Origin: an uncultured Collinsella sp.
GTDB taxonomy: Bacteria > Actinomycetota > Coriobacteriia > Coriobacteriales > Coriobacteriaceae
NCBI GenBank assembly: GCA_902470905.1
Contig: CABRIC010000057.1
Span: forward strand, 1-11,062
Reading direction: 5' to 3'
DNA length: 11,062 bases
Shown piece by piece: positions 5,558-11,062 of the stretch (positions within the stretch are counted from its first letter, which is position 1; every line of letters begins with the position of its first letter). The notes below the pieces were generated by a model. It had not been told where the DNA came from, did no database searches, and saw only the letters and a list, made by a program, of their open reading frames with translations. Both the position numbers and the translations under genes were made by a program.

Positions 5558-6976
5558 ATGGCCTACGACGCCAAGAAAATCTACTACCGCTTCGACGATC
5601 ACCTGAGCCGCCTGGTTCTGGATTACGAGGCGAGCCGTCAGATTTCGCCCGAAAGCGAAAACCTCTACCACGGCCTGCCGACCGACCCTTATGACGAGGA
5701 CCTGTTTGTCGAGCACAATGTCAAACGCGGCCTGCGCAATGCAGACGGCTCGGGCGTGGTCGCGGGCCTCACTCGCATCTCGGACGTACATGGCTACAAC
5801 AAGGTCGACGGTAAGGTCGTGCCCGATCAGGGCAAACTCACGCTTCGTGGCTACAGCATCGAGGATCTGGTCAACAACGCCCAGGCCGAGAACCGCTACG
5901 GCTACGAAGAAGTCGCCTATCTGCTCATTACGGGCTCCCTGCCCACCAAGGAAGAGCTTGACGGTTTTTGCGGACGCCTGGGTGCTTTTAGGCATCTGAG
6001 CGACGAATACGTCCGCGAGTTCCCCATGACCACGGTGTCGTCGAGCATCATGAATGTGCTTCAGCGCGCCGTGCTGCTGCTCTACGCCTTCGACGCCGAG
6101 CCCGACGCCATTACACCCGAGCACGAAATCGACGTCGCCATCTCCATGCTGGCGCGTCTGCCCCGCATCGCCGCCTTTGCGCACATGGCATCGGTCGCCA
6201 AGCGCCACGGCTCGGAGATGCACGTGCCGCACCCCACGCCCGGCCTCTCAACCGCCGAAACCATCCTGCAGGTCCTACGCGGCGGCATGGCGTTCACTCA
6301 CGATGAGGCGATGCTGCTCGACGTGATGCTCATGCTGCATGCCGAGCACGGCGGCGGCAACAACTCCACGTTTGCCTGCCGCGTGCTGTCCTCCTCGGCC
6401 ACCGACCCGTATTCCGCCTACGCCGCGGCTATCGGCTCGCTCAAGGGCCCGCGCCACGGCGGCGCCAACGCCAAGGTCGTGTCCATGCACGAGGACATCC
6501 GTGCGCATGTCTCCAACTGGGAGGACGAGGACGAGGTCGCAGCCTACCTGGGCAAGATTCTCGACAAGCAGGCCTTCGACGGCACGGGCCTCATCTACGG
6601 TATGGGCCACGCCGTCTACACGCTGAGCGACCCGCGCGCCGAGGTGTGCCGCCGTTACGCGCGCACACTTGCCGCCAAGAAGGACCTGGGCGATGAGTTC
6701 GCGCTCATCGAGCGCATTGAGCGCCTGGCACCGCAGGTGATGCGCGACCACGGCATGACTAAGCCCATCTGCGCCAACATCGACCTGTACACAGGCTTTA
6801 TCTACAAGATGCTCGGCGTACCCGAGACGCTTTTTACGCCGCTATTCGCCGTCGCCCGCATGGCCGGCTGGTCGGCACACCGCATGGAAGAGCTCTTCTG
6901 CGCGCACCGCATTATTCGCCCGGCTTATCGCCCGGTTATCGAGCCGCTTGAGTACAAGCCGCTCGCCGACCGCTAG
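5558..6976 (+). CDS. Citrate synthase / 2-methylcitrate synthase, long form
   Basis: The enzyme condenses acetyl-CoA with oxaloacetate to citrate, feeding 2-oxoglutarate and glutamate synthesis in the cytoplasm. The 472-residue length and the EHGGGNNSTF motif (263-272) fit the long citrate/2-methylcitrate synthase group of anaerobes, which carries an N-terminal extension of roughly 80 residues. Catalytic residues are in place: His300 in GPRHGGAN, His351 in GMGHAVYTLSDPR and Asp409 in NIDLYTG. ARMAGWSAHRMEE (433-445) is the conserved C-terminal CoA-region helix. The GMGH tetrad has Met where the common signature has an aromatic or Ala. The start follows a strong GGAGAGGAG ribosome site. It lies 77 bases after the ACT gene in the same direction and ends before an intrinsic terminator at 7000-7038. 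Preference for acetyl-CoA or propionyl-CoA cannot be told from sequence; no prp genes are nearby, favouring citrate. Confidence 0.93.
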   Translation: MAYDAKKIYYRFDDHLSRLVLDYEASRQISPESENLYHGLPTDPYDEDLFVEHNVKRGLRNADGSGVVAGLTRISDVHGYNKVDGKVVPDQGKLTLRGYSIEDLVNNAQAENRYGYEEVAYLLITGSLPTKEELDGFCGRLGAFRHLSDEYVREFPMTTVSSSIMNVLQRAVLLLYAFDAEPDAITPEHEIDVAISMLARLPRIAAFAHMASVAKRHGSEMHVPHPTPGLSTAETILQVLRGGMAFTHDEAMLLDVMLMLHAEHGGGNNSTFACRVLSSSATDPYSAYAAAIGSLKGPRHGGANAKVVSMHEDIRAHVSNWEDEDEVAAYLGKILDKQAFDGTGLIYGMGHAVYTLSDPRAEVCRRYARTLAAKKDLGDEFALIERIERLAPQVMRDHGMTKPICANIDLYTGFIYKMLGVPETLFTPLFAVARMAGWSAHRMEELFCAHRIIRPAYRPVIEPLEYKPLADR

Positions 6977-6999
6977 GACGCGGACCGTTATAGAACTCG

Positions 7000-7038
7000 A
7001 GCGTGGCCAGGGAATCACCGCCCTCGGCCACGCTTTTT
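7000..7038 (+). terminator. Intrinsic terminator of the ACT/citrate synthase operon
   Basis: GCGTGGCC (7001-7008) pairs with GGCCACGC (7026-7033), extended outside by A-T and inside by AGGG/CCCT across one bulge, giving about 13 pairs with an eight-base loop. TTTTTAT follows at once. It begins 24 bases after the citrate synthase stop. Confidence 0.93.
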
Positions 7039-7063
7039 ATGCCAGCAGAAAGGGCTGCATCAA

Positions 7064-7906
7064 ATGATTGTGTTTTCCGATATGGATGGAACGCTGTTGA
7101 CGAGCGATAAGCAGATGAGCGATGCCACCTGGGCGATGCTCGACGAGCTCGCTCAACGCGGGATTGAATTTGTGCCCTGCACGGGACGTCCGCTGTCAGG
7201 CATCTTTGAGCCCATCCTCGCCCATCCCGCCGTGCACTATGCCGTCTGCGCCAATGGCGCCAGCGTCTGGCAGCTCGACGACGATGTGCCCACCGACGCC
7301 TCGCGCGCCACGTGCATCTTGAGCCGTCCGCTCGATTGCGGCACTGCCCATCGCATCCATCGCATCGCCGCCGGCCACGATGTGACCTTCGATATCTTCG
7401 CGGATGGGCAGTGCTTCCTCCCCCGCTCGCTCTACACGCGCCTGGACGAATTCTGCGGCGGCGACCCCCACATCGCGGCTTCGCTCAAGCGCACACGAAC
7501 ACCGATCGACATGGATATCGACAGCAAGATCGACGAGGTCGAGACGCTCGAGCGCATCGCCATGTACTGGCACGACCCGGCTGATCGCGACGCCATCGCG
7601 GCGGAGCTCGACACGCTCGGAGGCATTGAGGTCACGCGTTCGTACGCCATGAATATCGAGGTCATGGGCGAGGGCGCCACCAAGGGAACGGCCCTCACGT
7701 GGCTCTGCGAGCACCTGGGCGAGCGTCTCGCCGACGCCTGGGCGTTCGGCGACAACATCAACGACATCCCCATGCTGCAGGCAGCGGGCCACGGCATGGC
7801 CATGATCAACGCCGAGCCCGAGGACCGCGAGGCCGCCGATGCCATCACCGAATATGACAACGACCACGACGGCGTCGCCCGCACCATCATGGCCGCTCTC
7901 GCCTAG
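7064..7906 (+). CDS. Cof-type HAD-IIB family hydrolase (plus strand)
   Basis: This is a cytoplasmic phosphatase of the haloacid dehalogenase superfamily, subclass IIB (Cof/YbiV-like), probably acting on sugar phosphates or similar small phosphoesters. The four motifs are complete in 280 residues: FSDMDGTLL with nucleophile Asp6 and acid/base Asp8, Thr40 in PCTGR, Lys207 in EGATKGTAL, and GDNINDIPML with Asp230 and Asp234 for magnesium. The cap lies between about residues 85 and 190. The ribosome site AAAGGG is somewhat far, about 11 bases from the ATG. The gene starts just after the citrate synthase terminator, so it needs its own promoter, which I could not identify. Its TAG stop is the first base of an intergenic repeat block, and it converges on a second HAD gene. 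The substrate is unknown. Confidence 0.92.
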   Translation: MIVFSDMDGTLLTSDKQMSDATWAMLDELAQRGIEFVPCTGRPLSGIFEPILAHPAVHYAVCANGASVWQLDDDVPTDASRATCILSRPLDCGTAHRIHRIAAGHDVTFDIFADGQCFLPRSLYTRLDEFCGGDPHIAASLKRTRTPIDMDIDSKIDEVETLERIAMYWHDPADRDAIAAELDTLGGIEVTRSYAMNIEVMGEGATKGTALTWLCEHLGERLADAWAFGDNINDIPMLQAAGHGMAMINAEPEDREAADAITEYDNDHDGVARTIMAALA

Positions 7907-8025
7907 TCATTGGCCAGTCACTGAGGACGTTCTTGAATGACTAGTCGTTGGGGACACTCTTCGCGAAAAAGCTGCAAGAACTGTCCCCCACTGCCGGCAG
8001 AAAAGAAACGTCCCCATCTGCCGGA
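7904..8025. repeat. Cluster of GGGGAC-type modular repeats between convergent HAD genes
   Basis: Four copies of a short module sit here. Two are on the plus strand: TGAGGACGTTCTTG (7922-7935) and TGGGGACACTCTTC (7949-7962). Two are on the minus strand: complements of 7976-7990 (TGGGGGACAGTTCTT) and 8003-8016 (TGGGGACGTTTCTT). Between the plus-strand copies is the palindrome GACTAGTC (7939-7946), and between the minus-strand copies the palindrome CTGCCGGCAG (7991-8000). Opposed copies can pair: GTTCTTG (7929-7935) with CAAGAAC (7975-7981), or GGGGACA (7950-7956) with TGTCCCC (7982-7988). The block fills the whole gap and touches both stop codons. It may provide two-way termination or mRNA end protection. 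Confidence 0.8.
7994..8024 (-). terminator. Hairpin just past the stop of the minus-strand HAD gene
   Basis: CCGGCAG (7994-8000) pairs with CTGCCGG (8018-8024) around a 17-base loop. On the minus-strand transcript the stem begins two bases after the TAA and the loop reads ATGGGGACGTTTCTTTT. No clean T-run follows the stem, so termination is uncertain. It may only protect the mRNA end. Confidence 0.4.
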
Positions 8026-8820
8026 TTAAGCGAGACTCTCCAGCACGCGACGGAGCTCCTGCTGGACGGCGTGGTCGCAGTTACAACCCACCACGCGATC
8101 GGCCACCGCCTTGAGCGCGGGACGCGCGTTTTCCATCGCGCAGCCCGTGCCGACAAAGCGAATGATTTCGTAGTCGTTCATCGAGTCGCCAAACGCCATG
8201 ACCTCGTCGCGTCCAACGTCGTAATGCTCCGCGAGCTGCGCGATGCCCGAGGCCTTCGATACGCCGGGCTGCATGGCATCGATCCACGCGTTGCCCGAAG
8301 GCGCAAAAGTAAAGAGCTGACCGAGTTCGCGCTGTAGTACGTAAGCGCTGTCCATAACGGCACCGTCATCGCAAAAGATACTCGCCTTGATGATATTTAC
8401 GCTGGGATCGGGCAGCTCCCAAATGCGCTCGGCATTGGGAAGGTCCTTATCGACCTCACGCACGAACTTGCACTCGTCATCGAGCAAGAAGGACTTGGTT
8501 CGGTCAAAAAGTGCAAGATGCAGATTGGGAAACGTCCTGACGGCTTGGGCGAGCCTTCGAATCGCCAGGTGGGAATACACCTCACGGTCTACCATCTTAC
8601 CGTCGGCGTAGACTTGGGCGCCGTTAGCGGCGACAAAGTCCATCTTGTCGCGAACGGGCGCAAAGAACTCGCACAGGCGATCGTAGCGACGACCTGACGA
8701 TGCGGCGAAATGCACGCCATGCTCGTGTAGCGCCAGAATCAGTTCATAGGTCTCGGGAGGCACCTGGCCGTTTTCGTCAAGCAGTGTGCCGTCCATATCG
8801 GATGCAATCAGTTTAAACAT
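8026..8820 (-). CDS. Cof-type HAD-IIB family hydrolase (minus strand)
   Basis: This second phosphatase of the same superfamily has 264 residues. The motifs are ASDMDGTLL with Asp8 and Asp10, SSGR at 41-44, Lys189 in GVSKASGI and GDSMNDYEI with Asp212 and Asp216. The cap domain spans roughly residues 85-185. It is clearly diverged from the plus-strand neighbour and shares mainly the motifs, so a recent tandem duplication is unlikely. The ATG follows AAGGGAGC at a spacing of six bases, but that ribosome site lies in the 3' arm of a long leader hairpin (8826-8887), suggesting translation control. A sigma70-like promoter is present at 8891-8919. The gene lies between the two arms of a 23-bp inverted repeat (7939-7961 and 8983-9005). 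The substrate is unknown. Confidence 0.92.
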   Translation of the reverse strand: MFKLIASDMDGTLLDENGQVPPETYELILALHEHGVHFAASSGRRYDRLCEFFAPVRDKMDFVAANGAQVYADGKMVDREVYSHLAIRRLAQAVRTFPNLHLALFDRTKSFLLDDECKFVREVDKDLPNAERIWELPDPSVNIIKASIFCDDGAVMDSAYVLQRELGQLFTFAPSGNAWIDAMQPGVSKASGIAQLAEHYDVGRDEVMAFGDSMNDYEIIRFVGTGCAMENARPALKAVADRVVGCNCDHAVQQELRRVLESLA

Positions 8821-8825
8821 AGAAA

Positions 8826-8887
8826 AGCTCCCTTCGGGCTTGTTGGAATCAGACGCGTATCCGATTCCAACGTACCCAAAGGGAGCT
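8826..8887 (-). promoter_or_regulatory. Leader hairpin masking the ribosome site of the minus-strand HAD gene
   Basis: AGCTCCCTT (8826-8834) and AAGGGAGCT (8879-8887) are perfect inverse complements, and so are GTTGGAATC (8842-8850) and GATTCCAAC (8863-8871) inside them. GGG/CCC (8836-8838 with 8875-8877) pairs between. On the minus transcript the last arm reads AAGGGAGCT then TTTCT then ATG. The Shine-Dalgarno sequence is therefore inside the stem and a short U-run follows it. This could work as an attenuator, as a thermosensor- or riboswitch-like translation switch, or as a leftover terminator of the upstream ade transcript. Confidence 0.75.
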
Positions 8888-8890
8888 CAA

Positions 8891-8919
8891 ATAAGACTCC
8901 GCGGGCGTAAACGTTACAA
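8891..8919 (-). promoter_or_regulatory. Sigma70-like promoter for the minus-strand HAD gene
   Basis: On the minus strand TTGTAA (complement of 8914-8919) is followed after exactly 17 bases by TCTTAT (complement of 8891-8896). The transcript would start near 8884, at the foot of the leader hairpin, leaving a leader of about 64 bases made almost entirely of that hairpin. Confidence 0.55.
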
Positions 8920-8955
8920 GGACCTGGCAAATAGCTCACACATGCCAGAGGTCCT
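8919..8955 (-). terminator. Candidate terminator downstream of adenine deaminase
   Basis: On the minus strand AGGACCT, a two-base bulge (CT) and GGCA pair with TGCC and AGGTCCT around a 13-base loop (8930-8942), 11 pairs in all. The following bases, TTGTAACGTTT overlapping the stem end, are only moderately T-rich and double as the -35 region of the next promoter. It lies about 45 bases after the ade stop. Confidence 0.45.
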
Positions 8956-8981
8956 ACGGTCGCGGCGTCAGGCAGCTCGCC

Positions 8982-9005
8982 AAAGAGTGTCCCCGATGAC
9001 TAGTC
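8982..9005 (-). repeat. GGGGAC-module copy overlapping the ade stop codon
   Basis: The complement reads GACTAGTCATCGGGGACACT then CTTT. It matches 7939-7961 at 21 of 23 positions in opposite orientation. The GACTAGTC palindrome supplies the last sense codon (GAC, Asp) and the TAG stop of adenine deaminase. Confidence 0.8.
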
Positions 9006-10820
9006 GGCGTAGGTGAAGGTGGTGACGTCGAACATGCCCTCGGGGCGGATGCGGAGCGTCGGGATCACCGGCAGGGGCAGGAAGATGATGCCCATGATGG
9101 GATCGAGCGGCGACTCAATACCCATGGCGCGCGCCTTGACCATAAAGTCATCGTGCTGCGCGGCGACATCCTCGGCCGTGCCCTCGCTCATCAGACCACC
9201 AAGCGCCAGCGGAATACGCGCCACGACCTCGCCGTTGCGCACCAACACGTGGCCGCCCTGGCCAACAGCCTCGACGGCAGCCATCATATCGGCCGCGTTG
9301 TCGCCCACCACGCACACGTTGTGCGAGTCGTGGCCAATCGTCGAGGCGATAGCGCCGCCTGTGATGGTAAAGCCGCGCACCCAGCCGCGGCCGATATGCT
9401 TGCCGACGAGCCCCATGCCGGCGGGACCATCGCCATCGGCGCCCTCGGCTTGCAGCGACACGCCGCGGCCGTGACGTTCGATCAGCATAATGCGGCGCAG
9501 GCCCTCGGCGTTCTCGGGGCGAGCCATACCCGTGATGGCCTTGCCCGGCACCACGTCGATCACGGCCTCGCCCGGCTTAAAGGCATAGTCGAACACGTCG
9601 AGCGATAGCTTCGGCAGCTTAACGGAAGCACGCAGCTCATCGGCAAGGGCCGCAACCTCGGCCATCTCGGGCGCGATCTCGCCCACAAAGGTGCCGTCCT
9701 GCGCCACCAGAGCACCGGCGGCATATACGCGATGCGGAGCCGTGGCAAACGTCAGGTCATTGAGCACCAGAAGGTCGGCACGCTTGCCCGGGGCAATCGC
9801 ACCGCGTAGCTCATGCGGATCGCGGCAACCGTGGTCCAGGCCAAACGCCTCGGCTGTGGACAGGGACGCCATAGAGATGGCAACCACGGGGTCAATACCG
9901 GCCTCGATAGCCACGCGGCAGGCATTGTCGATCATACCGGTCGAAAGCGCGTCGGAGGGAGCGCGGTCATCGGTCGCGAAGCAGCACCGACGGGCGCGGG
10001 CGGGGTTCTCCAGCAGCATCGGCGACAAGTTGGCCAGATCGTGACTACACGTGCCCTCGCGCAGCATCACATACATGCCGCGGGACAGTTTATCGAGCGC
10101 CTCCTCGGGAATCGTCGACTCGTGGTCGGCGATAATGCCCGCCGCGGCATAGGCATTGAGGTCCTTGCCGGCGACGAGTGGTGCATGGCCGTCGACCTGC
10201 TTGGACGGCGTCTGGTTGGCAGCATCGATGCGAGCGCAGGTCTCGGTATCGGCCATAAAGACACCCGGCAGGTTCATCATTTCGCCCAGACCAAAGACGT
10301 CGTCCGGATGCTCGGCAAAAAACGTCTGCATATCGGCAGCGGTAATCACAGCGCCGGCCTGCTCATCGGGCAGCGCGGGCACGCACGAGGGCATCATGTA
10401 CTTGATGGAAATGGGCGCGCGACGGCCGTCCTCGATCATAAAGCGCAGGCCGTCCAGGCCGGAAACGTTGGCGATCTCGTGGCTGTCGGCAATGGCAGTG
10501 GTGGTGCCGCGCGTTGCCGCCATGCGCGCATACTCGGCGGGACGGATGTTCGAGGACTCGATATGCAGATGTCCGTCGATAAAGCCGGGGGCGATATAAC
10601 GACCCTGGCAGTCAATGACCTCGGTCGCCTCGTAGGTGCCGGCGGCATCGTCGCGACCGTCGTAGAGCACGCCAACGATTACGCCATCCTTGACGGCAAC
10701 GCTACCGGGCGCCACGCGCTGGCCATATACGTCGACAATCTGTGCATTGGTAAACAGCGTGTCGACGGGCACGCGACCCTCGGCTGCATCGATCACAGAC
10801 CTCATGACCTCAACGGACAT
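9000..10820 (-). CDS. ade: Adenine deaminase
   Basis: The enzyme converts adenine to hypoxanthine and ammonia in purine salvage, using a dinuclear metal centre. The 606-residue protein matches the amidohydrolase-type Ade/AdeC family, slightly longer than the usual 570-590. Family landmarks run in order: PGFIDGHLHIESS (His84, His86), ADSHEIANVSG (111-121), MPSCVPALP (143-151), GLGEMMNLPGV (177-187) with Glu180, DGHAPLVAGKDLNAY (210-224) with His212, DHEST (His233), RGMYVMLREG (247-256), CFATDDR with Asp284/Asp285, and AIAPGKRADLLVLND (341-355). The C-terminal domain ends LPVIPTLRIRPEGMFDVT as in relatives. The ribosome site AAAGGAG (complement of 10826-10832) lies five bases before the ATG. 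It is transcribed alone, or with the HAD gene below if the terminator at 8919-8955 leaks. A 6-bp hairpin sits in its leader. Confidence 0.95.
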   Translation of the reverse strand: MSVEVMRSVIDAAEGRVPVDTLFTNAQIVDVYGQRVAPGSVAVKDGVIVGVLYDGRDDAAGTYEATEVIDCQGRYIAPGFIDGHLHIESSNIRPAEYARMAATRGTTTAIADSHEIANVSGLDGLRFMIEDGRRAPISIKYMMPSCVPALPDEQAGAVITAADMQTFFAEHPDDVFGLGEMMNLPGVFMADTETCARIDAANQTPSKQVDGHAPLVAGKDLNAYAAAGIIADHESTIPEEALDKLSRGMYVMLREGTCSHDLANLSPMLLENPARARRCCFATDDRAPSDALSTGMIDNACRVAIEAGIDPVVAISMASLSTAEAFGLDHGCRDPHELRGAIAPGKRADLLVLNDLTFATAPHRVYAAGALVAQDGTFVGEIAPEMAEVAALADELRASVKLPKLSLDVFDYAFKPGEAVIDVVPGKAITGMARPENAEGLRRIMLIERHGRGVSLQAEGADGDGPAGMGLVGKHIGRGWVRGFTITGGAIASTIGHDSHNVCVVGDNAADMMAAVEAVGQGGHVLVRNGEVVARIPLALGGLMSEGTAEDVAAQHDDFMVKARAMGIESPLDPIMGIIFLPLPVIPTLRIRPEGMFDVTTFTYAD

Positions 10821-10912
10821 ACATACTCCTTTAACTGTAGAAATAACTGCGGAGCGGACGAGCCTTCACCGCAGCAAGCCAACAGCCATTGTATGCCCAA
10901 ACGATGGGTCAA
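10821..10912 (-). promoter_or_regulatory. Leader and candidate promoter of adenine deaminase
   Basis: TACAAT (complement of 10888-10893) is a good -10 box. TTGACC (complement of 10907-10912) is an attractive -35, but the gap is only 13 bases, so the pair is doubtful. In the leader CTGCGG pairs with CCGCAG (10847-10852 with 10869-10874), followed on the minus transcript by TTATTTCT, resembling a weak attenuator. I see no purine riboswitch core. Confidence 0.4.
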
Positions 10913-11062
10913 CGATACGCCCCTCCGCTTAACGGCACACGCCGCTTGGCGCAATGGGGACAGGTTGCTTTGCACCAATGACAAGGAGCGTCCCAAAGTG
11001 CCGGCACAGACGATATGAGCAGGACATAAAAACATTGAGAGCCCCTGCTGCATGAAAGACCG
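10913..11062. repeat. Intergenic region with two GGGGAC-type modules and a TGCCGGCA palindrome
   Basis: No gene is supported here. TGGGGACAGGTTGCTT (10955-10970) on the plus strand and the complement of 10983-10996 (TTGGGACGCTCCTT) are further copies of the module clustered at 7904-8025. The palindrome GTGCCGGCAC (10998-11007) follows the second copy, as CTGCCGGCAG adjoins a module at 7991-8000. AGCAGG (11018-11023) and CCTGCT (11044-11049) could pair, but the region is cut by the window edge. Confidence 0.6.

Noticed and set aside
5441..6232. 263-codon open frame on the minus strand over the ACT end and citrate synthase
   Set aside because: It mirrors the codon pattern of citrate synthase and shows no recognisable motif or ribosome site.
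7904..8025. CRISPR array in the repeat cluster
   Set aside because: The repeats are short, variable, in both orientations and without uniform spacers, and no cas genes are present.
10821..10950. Purine riboswitch upstream of ade
   Set aside because: I could not find the conserved junction and loop bases of the purine aptamer on the minus strand; only a simple hairpin is present.
9813..11018. 401-codon open frame on the plus strand over adenine deaminase
   Set aside because: It is antisense to a well-supported ade gene in GC-rich DNA, its composition is His/Arg/Gly-rich without domains, and it runs through the ade start into repeats.

Overview
The window looks like chromosomal DNA of a GC-rich anaerobic gut actinobacterium of the Coriobacteriia, most likely Collinsella or a close relative. 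This is inferred from codon use, gene content (long-form citrate synthase, UPF0237 ACT protein, amidohydrolase-type adenine deaminase, two Cof-type HAD phosphatases) and a small intergenic repeat style, not from a database match.

Left half (1-4796) is accessory in character. On the minus strand, an ABC-2-type exporter is encoded by a permease gene (N-terminal piece 2898-3161, main piece 939-2873, split by an in-frame TAG) followed by an ATPase (193-933) whose upstream ATG overlaps the permease stop. Divergently, a four-helix DUF2975-like membrane protein (3297-3809) and a small Cro/C1-type HTH regulator (3819-4070) form a YoaS/YozG-like pair. The shared 135-bp control region carries two inverted repeats and a short palindrome. 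Directly after the HTH stop, in the same frame, lies the catalytic domain of a tyrosine recombinase without its N-terminal domains (4071-4796): a mobile-element remnant. A gene-free stretch with strong hairpins (4797-5192) follows.

Right half (5193-11062) looks like core metabolism. An ACT-domain protein (5193-5480) and a citrate/2-methylcitrate synthase (5558-6976) form a likely operon ending in a clear intrinsic terminator (7000-7038). Two HAD phosphatases (7064-7906 plus, 8026-8820 minus) converge on a 120-bp block of repeats. Adenine deaminase (9000-10820, minus) feeds purine salvage.

The most interesting non-genic signals are in this right half. First, there is a modular repeat with core near TGGGGACRYTCTT in at least seven copies, several starting exactly at gene stop codons. 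Two copies form a 23-bp inverted pair bracketing the minus-strand HAD gene. Second, that HAD gene has a compact leader: a sigma70-like promoter places the transcript start at the base of a long hairpin whose 3' arm contains the Shine-Dalgarno sequence. Third, the 8-bp palindrome TGCCGGCA occurs three times, always between genes.
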